64,000 bases of DNA from Diphasiastrum complanatum (lineage: Eukaryota; Streptophyta; Lycopodiopsida; Lycopodiales; Lycopodiaceae). Shown in pieces: positions 1-11,825 of the stretch. The stretch is taken from NCBI GenBank assembly GCA_029204225.1, contig CM055095.1, positions 10,253,253 through 10,317,252 on the forward strand, in the 5' to 3' direction. Under the pieces are notes generated by a model. The model was not told the DNA's origin. It saw nothing but the letters and a program-made list of their open reading frames with translations, and made no database searches. The first letter of the stretch is position 1, and each line of letters begins with the position of its first letter. Both the position numbers and the translations under genes were made by a program.

Positions 1-141
1 CATGGACGTCAAAACTTGATGGACGTCGAATTTTAACATCTGCATCAGCAATGTTACACCTGAAATAGTCGATGGGACTTTTGTACGACGGATCAAATGT
101 CGAATTGCAATAGATTTTGGCATGTTAGGATGTTAACATCA

Positions 142-172
142 GTGTGTGTGTGTGCGTGTGTGCGTGTGTGTG
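142..172. repeat. (TG)n microsatellite with CG interruptions
   Basis: About 30 bases of alternating TG with two GCG interruptions. It is bracketed by two copies of a short phrase containing TTAGGATGTTAACA (from 124 and from 172), so the tract lies inside a small direct duplication. Confidence 0.9.
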
Positions 173-211
173 TTAGGATGTTAACACTTGTGCGTGTGTG
201 TAAGATAGTGT

Positions 212-309
212 AAATGATGACATAAAGTGAGAGAAAAAGTAAATGATGACATAAAGTGAGAGAAAAAGTAAATGATGACATAAAGTGAGAGAAAAATAAA
301 TGATGACAA
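212..309. repeat. 29-bp minisatellite, about 3.3 units
   Basis: Three nearly identical 29-base units beginning AAATGATGACATAAAGTGAG start at 212, 241 and 270. A partial unit follows to about 309. Unit-to-unit identity is almost complete, so the array is recent. ORFs across it are only the repeat read through. Confidence 0.92.
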
Positions 310-423
310 AAGAGAAAGAGAGGGGAAGTCTAAGAATTTGTTGGAATATTTGATTTGTTACAATGGTATAATGTAAAAAGTGCAAAAGAATAGAATAGAA
401 ATGTTAATAATAAAATGATAATC

Positions 424-557
<134 letters not shown>

Positions 558-1609
558 TTTAAATCTTAAAATTTAACGTAAGAGTAGAATAAATTGTAAG
601 ATAGAATGATGGATTTATTTTGTGAAATAAATGATGAGAGAGAGAGAGAGAGAGTTTTGTGAAAAAAAAATTGTTAGAATGTAAGAAATTTGATTGTGAA
701 TTAAACAATGTCAATTTGTGAATTTGGTAGAATAGACTAGAATGAGATCATAGTATATGCTTTATGATGAATGGAAACAAATTTTGTATTAATTGTGAGA
801 AGGGTTTAGGATTTAAGAGTGTTTTGTATTGTGGTGAAGGTTTACAATTTAGGATTATAGTTATAACATTTTACTTACAAGCTTTTGAGCTTTGAGGTTG
901 ATAAACCCTTGATTCTTTGATCTTGTATAATGTATTTACAAACACAATAACATATTGCAACATAGAGAAAGCATGGAATGAGCGAGCAACCTTGGACTTC
1001 GAGCTTTAAGCTTACAGGCGAGATTGTGTTGTTTCATTTTTTGGATTTTGAATATACTTTAAATTCATGAGAATTTGTTTACCTAACATAGTCAAATTAG
1101 ATGATGACCATCATTTTGTGCATAGCAATGTAGTATTTTTGTAATTTATTGTTTACTGGATAGATTAAAACTTAGTCTTCTAATCTTTCCTTGATAGGAA
1201 AACCCTACACACAATACGGAGGGAATATGAGGCGACATTATGAAGTAGTACATAACCGCAAGCTTTAAGTAATTTAATTAACACATTTACTCTAACGAGA
1301 TTGAAATAGAATGATATTATGTATGCTCTATGTTGAATGGAAACATTTTTTCCATGGATTCACTGTTATGGTTGTGATTCTAAAATACGACATAACCGCA
1401 AGGTTTGGGTGTTTTAATTAGCTCATTTAACTCTAAATTGTTTGAATCTAGATCTAAATATGCATCATTTCGACACTCATTTGAATCTAGATCTAAATAA
1501 AATCATAGATTTCCTACCATGTTTAATTTCTTTGAGAATGTGAGCTGAGTTCATTTTCATGTTCATCTTCTTCTAACACTGTCTCATCCAAACATGGTGA
1601 TCTTAAACC

Positions 1610-2150
1610 ATCGAAATGACTTTGTAAGATCATACAAATATCGCCATATATAATTGTATTTTTTTCTCTTGTCATTTTCATATCATTTGGTACAGGGATG
1701 GATGATTCGTGCTCTTCCAAAACCTAAAAAGATGTGGGTTCGTCATGTGTATCCAATGTTACAATGTTTTTTTCTTCTAACACACATACCGCTTAACCTT
1801 CTATCGCTAACTCATTTGAGGGCGACTCTTCGGCTATTACAATAACAAACTCTGAAAGTAACTTTTCCTTAATCCTGATGCACTGTCCTTTCAATTACTT
1901 AAATGCAGTAACTAGCCTCTAAGCATTTTGGCTTTATACGCAACTACTTCAATGATCCATCCTAACTATTTATTGTATGCAATATTGAAACAACATACAT
2001 TGGCCTTGATAGCATCTAAATCAGTAACAATAATTCATTATAACCATATTCCATTGGCCCAAAAATGGCCTAACATATGGCAGTGTATGATTTATATTGA
2101 GGTGCAACATAATTAAAAAAATTGTGCAAATTAAAATACTATTTTTATCT
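1610..2150 (-). pseudogene. Relic of the DUF4216-like CACTA gene
   Basis: Two blocks resemble the DUF4216-like gene carried in the palindrome arms. Bases 1625-1780 match the 3' end of that gene near 31315-31480, including the phrase CATATCATTTGG. Bases 2040-2150 match its first visible exon and upstream intron near 31960-32050, including GGCAGTGTATGATTTATA. The sequence between them is shortened and rearranged, and no reading frame survives. It is therefore an older, decayed copy in the same orientation as the left-arm gene. A short duplicated phrase at 2177-2228 (TCATTAGA followed by GAATTC) follows it. Confidence 0.55.
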
Positions 2151-4330
2151 TGCCCACAAAAACAAAATCTCACAAAGACGATCATTAGAGGAATTCGAAA
2201 ATTCCCAGAGATATTCATTAGAAGAATTCTTTGTAAATATACTTTTATTCTTTGTCCTTAATTTTGACCACCATTTGGCTCAATCAAAGTGCACACATTT
2301 AAAATCTAAATAACATAGCATAGATAAATTGAGAAATAAAAATATATTATAGCAAACTTTCAAATTACCCACAGGCAATAGGGATGTATCCCCTTGGTTG
2401 GCTCTTCATACGCAATACTTGCTACCTAATACTCAAAATGATAGTGTAAAATAGTCTAAAATGATAATGTACACTAATACTTTTGCTTTCTTCTTACAAT
2501 TATGAAAGAGATGGGAGTTGATCACAAATTGCAAGGAGCTACCAACAACAATTAATACTGTAGAAGAGGAATAAAATTAAATGCAGCTTTTAAGAAAAAC
2601 ATGTATAAACTATTTATTCCAATAAAGGAGAGCCCAGATTGGGCATCAACAAATTTGTAAAAGTGTCTATTTTTATTATGTATGCTATGTGTCTATCTAT
2701 TATTTTCTATACATTAGGGATAGTTGACTAATCCCCAATTGTCTCTTGTATTTGCTCACCATCAAAAAACCATGTTTAGAGCATGTGTGATCGAAGGAAC
2801 TGATGGTATCCTGCATTTGGACCTTGCCCAACAAATTTGAGTCAAATTGTTTTTAAAGCAACATTGGAAAAAGAGGAAGATAATAAAAGAAAAACACTAT
2901 GAACATTAAAAGAAAGAAAGGGGATGGGAGGGATGGTGCTAGCACTCTCTTGTTGAAGCCAACTGTCTCTAGGGGCACGCCATCCCCTACCATGATCTCC
3001 TGGCTGCTATGGGGCTAGGTTTCAGTTTGTGAAAGATTTTCGAGTAATACTATCTTCATGCTTTATCTTTGGTAGATGTCTATATTGATGATGCATTAAA
3101 TGCTTTTCACTATAGCATGACAGGTTTATAGAGGTTTGGGATCAAACATAAACATGTGTTCATTATTGGGAGATTCAAGTAGGTGTTGATTAGGTTTTGG
3201 TTCTATTTCATTTTGAAAAAAGTTTAGAAATTGCTAACATAAAAGGAAGTGATTTTTTATGCAACTATTCTTTGGATCCTAATTTTCACAAAAACAACCA
3301 TACCCAACATTGCCAATGCCCAATTTAACAACCCTGATTACAAAACAACAAGCACAAAGGTCATGCTACTATTACACTAATATATCACATCCTCAAATAA
3401 TAGTTCCAAACACGCTTGCTATGTATTAGCTATATACACCACTAACCACATCCATCAAGACTCTCGTAGGCTTGCAAACCCTACAACATGTTCTAACTGC
3501 TTATGATTTAAAAATAATATGCACAAAACCAACAACTATCAATGAATTCTTACACATACTATATGTTATTTTAAAGTTTTATATCATTTGATTTGTAGCT
3601 TCAGCACAACATGCCACTAAAATCTTGTATAATGTAGAGACTCTAGTGATCTTTGATTGCCTTTCTTATTTTTGTTTTGCACTCTTGTGCAGGGCCTCCT
3701 GTGATCTTATTTGATCACCTTTTGTATTGTTTCATTAGTTGCTACTATATACAAGCATTAGTTTTCATACATTATACATCCATTATAAGGCCAATGTTAT
3801 AAAAGCCAAGGATGGATAATTGTTCTTAAAAGCAAGCAATCCGAACCATGCACTCCCATCATTTATTATACATGGGCGCAGCAAAACTACCTCATAAATG
3901 GCAACTTAAATATGATGTGGCATGAGTTTACACGTAGATAAAGCTCAAAGTAGCCTCTCTTCTCCCAACCCAAAACTCCTCTAAGCTGAATACTTCCTCC
4001 TCGCCTCGCTCTCCGTCAATGTGCCTTTATCAATATCGAGCGCTACGTTCAGGTGGTATCGCATGTACCCTAGTGTCAGGATGAGACTGGAACACTGACT
4101 CTAGAGTTGATTCAGAGGCTACGTGGGGACAATTATGGGTGACACCAAATCAAGTTTGGGGCACCAGGTTTTAATATTCCATACTGTACAGCAGCCGAGA
4201 GTCAACCTACCGTCAACCAGCAACTTTGATGCAACTTAGAGTTCAAACTAATACTAATTATCCCGTTTATTTCAAAGTTCTGATGTGATGATATTTTCTA
4301 AGAGCGCTTGGAATATCATAGCTAATGCCT
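2151..4330. other. Stretch without recognised genes
   Basis: About 2.2 kb with no long frame, no transposon domain and no RNA gene that I can recognise. The part from 3900 to 4200 is less AT-rich than its surroundings and could hold exons or leader sequence of the adjacent copy A gene, but I found no splice-consistent coding there. Confidence 0.5.
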
Positions 4331-4693
4331 TAGAAACGTTAATACGATCAATACCATGCCAATATTTAAAGTAATTTCAAAGAAGTAGACAATATATGAT
4401 GAAGCGGCCAGACTCTCCATCACACGAGCGTATTCTGCCCTAGACGAGTATGCTTCTGGCATTTTGCTACATGAAAGAACATCAACCCAGTTATCCCTCT
4501 TTCAATGTTTGTATATGAAAATTGAACCGCGCGTTAGCAAAGGAGAAGTAAAGAAACTGCCCTTTGATTACTAAAATAGTGAAGTTTGACGCATCACCAT
4601 ATTTTCGGTAATACCCAATTCCGCTTTTAACCAATAGGACAAAACTCTGAAACATGATTAAGCATCACTGTAGCGCACTGTCTTGAAAATCTC

Positions 4694-4818
4694 GAGACTT
4701 AAAACATTGAAGTCTCCAAAAATTCGAGTTCCAATTCGAGTTTTGAGTCTCGAAAAGTTTGAGACTTAAAACAATGAAGTCTCCAAAAATTCGAGTTTTG
4801 AGTCTCGAAATTTCGTGT
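4694..4818. repeat. Tandem repeat private to copy A
   Basis: Two units of about 67 and 58 bases, each starting GAGACTTAAAACA and containing GTCTCCAAAAATTCGAG, lie downstream of the copy A gene. Copy B has no counterpart: there the sequence passes straight from the TAGCGCA phrase to GACGAAGAAATG. A short GA run follows at 4860-4877 in copy A and in copy B. Confidence 0.75.
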
Positions 4819-5102
4819 CTCCAAAAATTGAAACCTCAAAATGTACGACGAAGAAATGCAGAGAGAGAGAGAGAGAGGTGCTCAGGGAATAAACATGCTT
4901 ATCGATTCCAGATCCATGCATAATTGAGTGATAAACTCCAGAAGTTAAGCCGTTATTATACCAAAATGAAAAATTTACAGGCTTCAGTACAAACGAAGAA
5001 AATAAAAACTGGAAGAACACAGACTAAGATATTGGAAGAGTAATTCTATATATTTGAAGGAAAATGAAATTTTGAACTGGTTCTACCAAGATTGTAGATC
5101 TA

Positions 5103-5613
5103 TTATCTATCGGAGCCCTGGAGCCATTTTCCATCTTTGTTCAGCTGCCAAACACGTATTCCATTGACAACTGCACATTTTCAAGAAAAAGTGGTCCATA
5201 GAACTTGCGTTTTATAATTATAAGGCTCAAAAATAGCACTAGAAACATTAAAAGCGAAAGAAGAACTTTATACCTGAATCAGCTTTGAAGTTTCTCACCA
5301 GCAAAGTCAATTTTTGCATCTCAGGCAAAAAGGTTTTCATCTCTTCGGGATTTTCAAATCGTACGGGATACTTGACCTTTACAATATTTACATTGTTCAT
5401 ATTTCCAGAAGAGGGAAACATTACATATTCCCTATAACCCTGGTATGGATCCCAGGGCATCCATCCTAAAGATCGCATAATTGAATCAACTTCATCGTCA
5501 CCTAAATTGGGCGCTTGTCCTGGAAACTTTTCATGACTTATCTGGCGTGATCCATCACCCTTAGCAGGCGTGGAGTTTGATATTTCCTGGATATTCGAGC
5601 GATAATTTTCCAT
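5103..5613 (-). CDS. Two-exon gene for an unrecognised 135-residue protein (copy A)
   Basis: Exon 1 runs from the ATG at 5613 down to 5274. A good donor (CAG|GTATAA) and an acceptor ending TGTGCAG enclose a 103-base intron (5171-5273). Exon 2 is 5170-5103 and ends in TAA. The exons join in phase (340 + 68 bases) to give 135 residues. The start at 5613 was chosen because it begins the stretch that reads as protein and lies about 155 bases below a TATA box; the upstream extension looks like leader. The protein is hydrophilic, with an aromatic centre (GWMPWDPYQGYREYV), no signal peptide and no membrane segment. I recognise no family. Copy B differs at very few exon 1 residues, which suggests recent duplication. 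It could be a gene captured by a mobile unit or a true single gene from which copies were made. Confidence 0.6.
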
Positions 5614-5758
5614 TTCGCGGGGAAACAGCTGTATTTTATTGGGAAACAGATGAATTTTTCTGCACAAAATTGCTACACAATGCGTATCTTTTATCACGTG
5701 ACAAAGAACGCTCAGAAAAGTCTGCGTCACTTGGACTCTAGATCTCTTCCTATCCCTC

Positions 5759-5759
<1 letters not shown>

Positions 5760-5794
<35 letters not shown>

Positions 5795-5804
5795 CTTATT
5801 TATA
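5760..5804 (-). promoter_or_regulatory. TATA box and CA/GT tract upstream of copy A gene
   Basis: Read on the minus strand, TATAAATA lies at 5804-5797, followed by a pure GT tract (CA on plus, 5762-5792). The ATG is about 185 bases downstream of the box. The box is conserved in copy B (18336-18343) and copy C (11243-11250) and changed by one base in copy D (near 21744-21751). A palindromic TCACGTGA element, containing a CACGTG G-box, sits in the leader near 5694-5701 and recurs in copies C and D. Confidence 0.6.
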
Positions 5805-6293
5805 CTTGTGCGGGTGGTTGTTGAATTCAGTCCCCGTACATTCAAAAGATTTGCCACGTTGATATTGCTTCGTGGGTTCAATGTGGTGCGAAATCTAGTT
5901 CAACAATAACAATTATATCACCTTTTTGCAAAAATTGAAGTGTATTGAAAAGCCACATATTGGAATCCTTCTTCTTCTTTATTGGGTAGCTCATGTGGAA
6001 ATCTACAATTTTGCTTTTCAACATGATCTTCCCACTCTTAGATATCTACAACCACTAGTGTAGCCTTTTATGGTTCCCCTTGAATCTTTGGTGGAAAATC
6101 TATAATTACTTTTTCAAAAGACTCTCACATAGCATCTTCAAATTCTCTTGCAACTCTCCTCTGACTTGTTTGTCATTACCCTTTGTACCAGATTGAGACT
6201 ACACATCAAATGTTAAAAGGTCTCTCTAAGTGTTCATGTGGTCGTGTGCTGGATTTTTCCTAGCCACTGATCTTCTTATGTGGTGCCCCTGAG

Positions 6294-6650
6294 GTGGAGA
6301 TCGTCTATTGTCACAAGATAGTGATTTTCAAATTGTTCGAGAGAAAACACAGACATTTTGCTACGGCCATCTTTGTAGTCATCTCGTCGATGTGTCGACC
6401 TCCACATGAGGGGATTTGCACTCTGGGCGATGTTGCCATTGGTGATCCCTCTCGACAATACCTCCTTCGTTGTTTTTCCATCACACAAGGGGCTATTGCA
6501 TCTCACGCAGCTCAAGAGAAGGAGCAATATCACAATGAGCATGTGTTTGGTAAAAAATTAATCCCCTTTGCTTTAAACACATATGGATGTCTTCATAAAT
6601 AACTTCATGATTTTTTGTCCTTATCTGCAGAGCTTAAGGTAGTTGTAGAA
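6294..6650 (+). pseudogene. Broken mobile-element ORF fragment (copy A)
   Basis: An open stretch of about 102 codons with no ATG at its left edge ends at TAA near 6600. Homologous-looking coding continues in frame beyond the stop (LHDFLSLSAEL). The phrase FALNTYGCLH followed by an LHDFL-like stretch, and the acidic DVAIGDPS phrase, remind me of a multicopy uncharacterised protein of bryophyte and lycophyte genomes; this is from memory. The same internal TAA occurs in copies B, C and the inverted copy E, so the copies descend from an already dead master. An ORF of 88 codons with a leader-like start overlaps it on the other strand and is the alternative reading. Confidence 0.4.
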
Positions 6651-6771
6651 TCATTTTTTAGTGATACAAGCATTAGTTTAGATGATTGTACATATTTTCA
6701 TCATGCCCGAAGATCAACCTCTTGAGGAGAAGATCTATAGCCAAGGATGCCTAGATAAGAACACATAAATG

Positions 6772-7633
6772 TGTCGGAAAGTGGTGTACAGAAAATAGGT
6801 CTAGCTCGAAAAGAAAATGAACTCGAAAAAGAAACAAATGAAAATAATTCGAGTGCATGGCGGAATGAAGTATCTTCCTCTTTCACAATGCACGACCACG
6901 CCTATCAATTTCAAACAAAACAATAGTGATAGAAATCACGTTTGAACTTATAGTAACTAACTTCGAAATCGCTAGTACTATAGTGATTTTCATAGCCAAA
7001 CAATTAAGCATCGAAAATTATCAAACAAATAATAAGTCACGAAGAAATACGGAAACGCATACATTCTGAGACAAAAACTGAACGCAATGAAGGATAGTAT
7101 TGATGAGTATGAAACATAACAGAAGTAAACGAGTACAATAAGTTGCGGATCAATGAACAACTATGTATATTAAGAAATTAGGTCATGAATTGCGATCACT
7201 AGTTGGCTGTTAATCAGCTAGCATCCATCCGGTCCTTGTCCTTGATTGCTGATAAGCAGTGAAATTGGCCATAAACGTTCTGTTTGCATAAATGAAACAT
7301 AATTGTAGCTCTGCAGAAATGAACTAAAACAGCCACATGTGACACTGCCGAATTTTTCGCGAAAAGGGAAAAAGGAGACGGTGCCCTTAAATCTCATTTA
7401 GGGTTGCCCCATACTTTATTTTACACGAGATTTCTGTCAGGCAAAAAATGCAAAAAAAGAGACACTACATTTTCTCAACAGAATTCTCGACAGACAAAAA
7501 AGGCGACACTGTTGTAAACTCCATGTAATTCTACAGACTCTGTAAACACACGGGAAAATCCACAAAACTGGATAAACAATGGATGAAGATTAAAACCGAT
7601 TAGTCAATTGGTAAGAAGGAGAATAATCCAACA
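6772..7633 (-). mobile_element. Diverged solo LTR of the copia-2 family
   Basis: The block starts TGTCGGAAAG and ends AATCCAACA. It follows the 12866-13876 LTR along its length, with many substitutions and several gaps: the phrases CCTATCAATTTC, AACAATAGTGATAGAAATCA and AGAATAATCCAACA are shared. Flanks AAATG and AAATA could be a decayed 5-base target duplication. No internal region is attached on either side, hence solo LTR. The strand given is that of the family members next to copia-2 pol. Confidence 0.65.
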
Positions 7634-8340
7634 AAATAAAACCAACAAACGACCAAAAAGAGGAAAAGCATGAAATATGAACAATCACAAATCTAGGGTA
7701 TTCTAGGATCATATCTGAAGCTAAGATTGACAACCTTGGCAAGCCTAGATTCCCACTCATATTTCATCGTTTACCCTCTCCCCATTGGATCGAAGCCTGA
7801 TACTACACATGACTATACTCACCTAGAATAGATCCCAAACCCCTTCTTTGCCCTCTTGATCTGATTGATTAGGGAGGCACAGAAAGGGTCCAACATTTTT
7901 TTGGTGTCGTTGCTGGGGAGACGGTGCTTAACAGTCCTAGGAGTGGATTTTTTGTTTCCATTTTTTGCTATTTTCACTTTGTTGTTACTCGCCAACAATG
8001 TTTTTATTACTCGTGGCTTTTCCAGAGGCCAAAGCTCACCCCGATGTACCATCAGCCAGCTCGGTGAGTAATGTCTATTCCTCGCCTATTGAGTTAAAAC
8101 TCGCCGATTGTAAAGTCACAATTTTTTTACAATAACTTTACTCACCAGCAGTAGAATGTGCTCATAACCTTAAGATCTAGCATGCTACAGCTGGGCGAGT
8201 AATAAGTTATTACTCTTCATTAATCACATTTTTTTGGTGTCGTTGCTGGGGAGACTCTATTACTCGCCTACTGAACTATTACTCGCCGAATGTGAAATCA
8301 CAATGCCATGTCCACTAGATAGGCTAAAACGTAGTCTAGG
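7634..8340. repeat. Non-coding stretch with an imperfect direct repeat
   Basis: The phrase TTTTTTGGTGTCGTTGCTGG occurs near 7898 and near 8229. Each copy is followed or surrounded by variants of TTACTCGCC and by a CACAAT phrase, giving two imperfect repeats about 330 bases apart. No open frame with recognisable domains is present. Confidence 0.5.
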
Positions 8341-8880
8341 AAACCAAATTCACTATTTGAGAAAGAAGTGACACATGATATAATCAAGAGAATAGATAGA
8401 GAGCCCAATTAGTAAGAATGAGAACTATTCAAAGGCACCAACCAATCCAGCATGAGAGTGATGTCATTCAATGAATAAGCTTCTAAATGAGATAGGCATG
8501 AAGTTTAGGGGCTTATAGTGTGTTAATTAACATATTTGTGAAAAACAAAATGATTTATGGGATGAATGAAATGAGTGAAATCATAATATACTAAATGAAA
8601 TAACAATATTTGTCATTCTGACCATGTTTGCATCCAACTAAACCACTTTCTTTGTTTATCCATAATATCAATTTTAACCACAATTAAGCTAGACATGTCC
8701 AATTAATGTCAACCCCCTTTTATTATTGCCAATTACTGTTGATTAATTCATGATCTTCGACACCACACATGAGAATATATGTAGATCATATCTAGCCCTT
8801 GAGATAGAGAAGTAGACTGGATTAGAGAAAATATATCTTCAGGTACAACCTCTTTGGGTGGGGGGGGGGGGGGGGGGGGG
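8340..8880 (-). repeat. Inverted copy of the copy C/D left end, with a poly-G tract
   Basis: Reverse-complemented, this block matches 10014-10520 and 20513-21020, including the phrases for GTGTGGTGTCGAAGATCATG and GGTTGACATT. It ends in 21 consecutive G at 8860-8880, whereas the corresponding C run at 10014 and 20514 is only 7 long. It therefore forms an inverted repeat with copy C across the integrase fragment at 9285-10010. Confidence 0.75.
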
Positions 8881-9270
8881 TATAATTCACGTTCAAGCTT
8901 ATTGTGACCAAATTTGAAATTGTTAGCACTACAGTGATTTCAGAGCCAAACAATGAAGTATTGATTTATCAGACAAAAAAATAAGAGATTATCAGCTATA
9001 AAACAATCACAGAGATGCATACATTCTACCGTAGTATTGAACGCAATAAAAGGAGTAGATTGATTCATCATGTAGCATGTACAAAATCACTACCGTATCA
9101 TTGTGCTAGTGGACTCCGAAATTGATTGCTCAAGTGATATGACTTTTGACTGCAACAGGTTCTTCTTATTGATCAAAGAGGTTACCATTCCCTTCAGCTA
9201 TGAGATTTCTTGCTTCAAAGTCTAGAAATTTGCCCTGATGATCACAAAATAATTGTGGATAGAAACCGCA
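8881..9270. mobile_element. Degenerate copia-2-like LTR remnant
   Basis: From the poly-G edge the sequence resembles the middle of the 12866-13876 LTR: a CACGTTC...AACTT phrase, the pair TTAGCACTACAGTGATT, AGCCAAACAAT and a later GCATACATTCT. Both LTR ends are missing. It is much more diverged than the other LTRs. Confidence 0.45.
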
Positions 9271-9284
9271 TACTCTAAGCTATC

Positions 9285-10010
9285 TCAGAGTAACTGAACA
9301 ACTCTGTATGATTGCGCTTCCGCTAGCTGTTCGTCGGGGATAGACGATCTAGGACCTTCAATGGGAATAGTCTTATTAGGAACTGGTAAGTTTGATAATT
9401 CGTGAGAGTCTGATACTTCGGCCATATGAGCTTTGCCCTTACCTTTGAGGTTCATAAATTGATCTTCAATGAAGATGACATCCCGACTAGTGAATATCTT
9501 CAACTCGACAAGATCATACAACTTATAAGCTAAGAGACCTTTAGTAGAACATCTGTTCTGAATATAAGCTGTAGTGGAAACAACTTCAGCCCAGAAGGAC
9601 TTCGGAAGTGTCGCATGTGCTAGCATGCACTTTGCCGATTCGACTAAGGTCCTATTCTTTCTCTCAGCAAGACCATTCGTCTGAGGTGAATAGGAGGTAA
9701 TGTATTGTTGCTCAATGTCGTTGTTAAGGCAATACTCCTTGAATTCGGTAGAGATGTATTCTCCCCCATTGTTGGACCTCAGTGCTTTGATTCTTTTACC
9801 AGTTTGATTTTTTGCACGCTCTTTGAATTGTCTAAATATTATGAAAGCCTCTGATTTCTTCTTAATGAAATAAACAACTGTTCTTCTCAAATATTTGTCA
9901 ATGAAGGTAATAAACTACTTTGCATCAGGCAATGACAGAGTTTGCATGCCTATGACTCAATCTGAAGGGAATCCTACTATGCTTTCCAGCATATTGTACG
10001 AGTACTTAAC
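9285..10010 (-). pseudogene. Copia integrase core fragment (copia-1)
   Basis: Reading from about 10010 down, the frame gives TFIDKYLRR, then RSNNGGEY (the usual RSDNGGEY with the second catalytic Asp changed to Asn), then the NGLAERKNRT motif with the catalytic Glu. After NRCSTKG the frame jumps into the KIFTSRDVIF motif of the integrase C-terminal region, so an internal piece is missing. The altered catalytic residue and internal deletion make it non-functional. The same integrase segment recurs on the plus strand at 27946-28101. This is a Ty1/copia polyprotein fragment. Confidence 0.8.
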
Positions 10011-11100
10011 AAACCCCCCCACTCAAAGAAGTTTTACCTGCAGATATATTTTCTCTAACCCAATCTACTTCTCTAACTCTCTCAAGGGCTAAATATGATG
10101 TGCGAATATTCTCATGTGTGGTGTCGAAGATCATGAATTAAATGGATAGCCATCTTCTAATCAATAGTAATTGGCAATAATAAAAGGGGGTTGACATTCT
10201 TTGGACATGTCTAATTGTGGTTAAATTGAGATTATGGATAAACAAAGAAAGTGGTTTAGTTGGATGCAAACATGGTCCAAATGACAAATATTGTTATCTC
10301 ATTTAGTATATTATAATTTCACTCATATTTCATGCCTATCTCATTTAGATGCTTATCCATTGAGTGACATCACTCTCATGCTGGATTAGTTGGTGCCTTT
10401 GAATAGGTCTAATTCTTACTAATTGGGCTCTCTATCTATTCTCTTGATGATATCATGTGTCACTTCTTTCTCAAATAGTGGATTTGTCTCCTAGACTATG
10501 TTTTAGCATATCTAGTGGAGGTGGCATTAGTCAAATGCCATGACTCATCAATCATAAACTCATATACCTTAAGGAAGCCAATGTCATTGCCATGTTATAC
10601 TCTACACAATCTATCATCACTAGGTAGATTATGGTGAAACTCCAAGACATGGAAATGATAATCGGGTATTCCTCTCTAGATCAATTGGAAAACGTCACTA
10701 GGGAGGGACAAGAATTTCAAGTCAAACTATGTCATATGAATATTAAGGTAGTTATACTGACAACAATGTTCTATCAATTGGGTAGATATAGAATCATTTT
10801 TTTATTTATACAAGCGTTAGTTTAGATGATAATATAGATTTTGATCATGGCCAAACTAGGACTTTGTTTTTAGGCCCTAGAACTACCACTACCCTTTCTC
10901 CAACTGATAAATCCCTAATCATCTTGCCTACTTAAAATAAAAATAATAATTCTTTTATTGATTTTATCGGACATATCGGATCTTTTTTATTTCAAAGAGG
11001 CTGAGGCTCTTTTCATTTTGAGCAAGGAGCTTCGTGAATTTTTTGATATAATTTATTAGGATGATGATGATCTTCTCCCTGGTGTTGATGATATAAATAA

Positions 11101-11400
11101 CGATGAATTTAATTGGGAAACAGTTGAATTTTGCTGCACAAAATTGCTACACAATACGTGTCATCTATCACGTGACAAAGAACGCACAGAGAAGTCTGCG
11201 TCAGTTGGAGTCTCTCTCTCTCTCCACACACACACACAGTCTTATTTATACTTGTGCGAGTGGTTGTTGAATTCAGTCCCCATAACTCTAAAAGTAAAAG
11301 CAAAGAACCGGAAACTTTTGAATTTTAAAGATTTTGTCGATTCAAAAAGACTAGCCACGTTGATATTGCTTCGTGGGTTCAATGTGGTGTGAAATCCAGT
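11101..11400 (-). promoter_or_regulatory. Orphan promoter and leader of the 135-residue gene family (copy C)
   Basis: The leader (GGGAAACAG...TTTTGCTGCACAAAATTGC, the TCACGTGA element, the CA tract) and the TATA box (11243-11250) of the gene family are present and well conserved. The coding exons are absent: sequence to the left belongs to the 10014-11100 block. If transcribed leftward, it would read into non-coding DNA. Confidence 0.6.
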
Positions 11401-11825
11401 TCAACAGTAACAATTATAATACATTTTTGCAACAATTGAAGTGTATTGAAAAGCCACATATTGAAATCTTTTCTTCTTCTTTATTTGTGGCTCATGTGGA
11501 AATCTACAAGATCGCTTTTCAACATGATCTTCCCACTCTTAGATGTCTACTTATACTAGTGTAGCCTTTTATGGTTCCCTTTAAATATTTGGTGGAAAAT
11601 CAACAATTACTTTTTCAAAAGACTCTCACATGGCATCTTCAAACTTAAACCTTCACTCACCTTATCTTGGTTGCATGTCCAATTCGTCCACTCTTGGAAT
11701 TCTCCTCTAAGTTGTTTGTCATTACCCTTTGTACCAGATTGAGACAACACATCAAATGTTAAAAGGTCTCTCTAAGTGTTCATGTGGTCATGTGCTGGAT
11801 TTTTCCTAACTATTGATCTTCTTAT

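Larger units (their letters stand above)
4331..6720. repeat. Duplicated unit, copy A
   Basis: This block shares long stretches with copy B at 17208-19150. The common left edge is TAGAAACGTTAATACGATC, at 4331 and 17208. It contains the 135-residue gene, its promoter and the plus-strand element ORF. Its right end (6634-6720) switches into sequence also found at 10744-10860 in copy C, which suggests the units once stood in tandem. Copy A carries a private insertion at about 4676-4848 made of two tandem units rich in GTCTCCAAAAATTCGAG, and it retains about 180 bases (4975-5157) that copy B has lost. Confidence 0.8.

Noticed and set aside
212-309. CRISPR-like array
   Set aside because: The 29-base units are directly adjacent without spacers, in a eukaryotic-type sequence. 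It is a minisatellite.
93-385. Small ORFs across 93-385
   Set aside because: They are translations of the TG tract and the 29-base minisatellite.
6276-6542. 88-codon minus-strand ORF with an ATG and a leader-like hydrophobic start, repeated at 16874-17140 and 18823-19089
   Set aside because: It overlaps the plus-strand element fragment, whose FALNTYGCLH phrase looks like real protein and continues past a shared stop. Copies C and D do not keep the 88-codon frame. Kept as the alternative reading only.
8340-10520. Inverted repeat around the integrase fragment as a complete TIR transposon
   Set aside because: The arms are pieces of the copy C segment, the enclosed DNA is copia, and no target duplication was seen. 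Segmental inversion is simpler.
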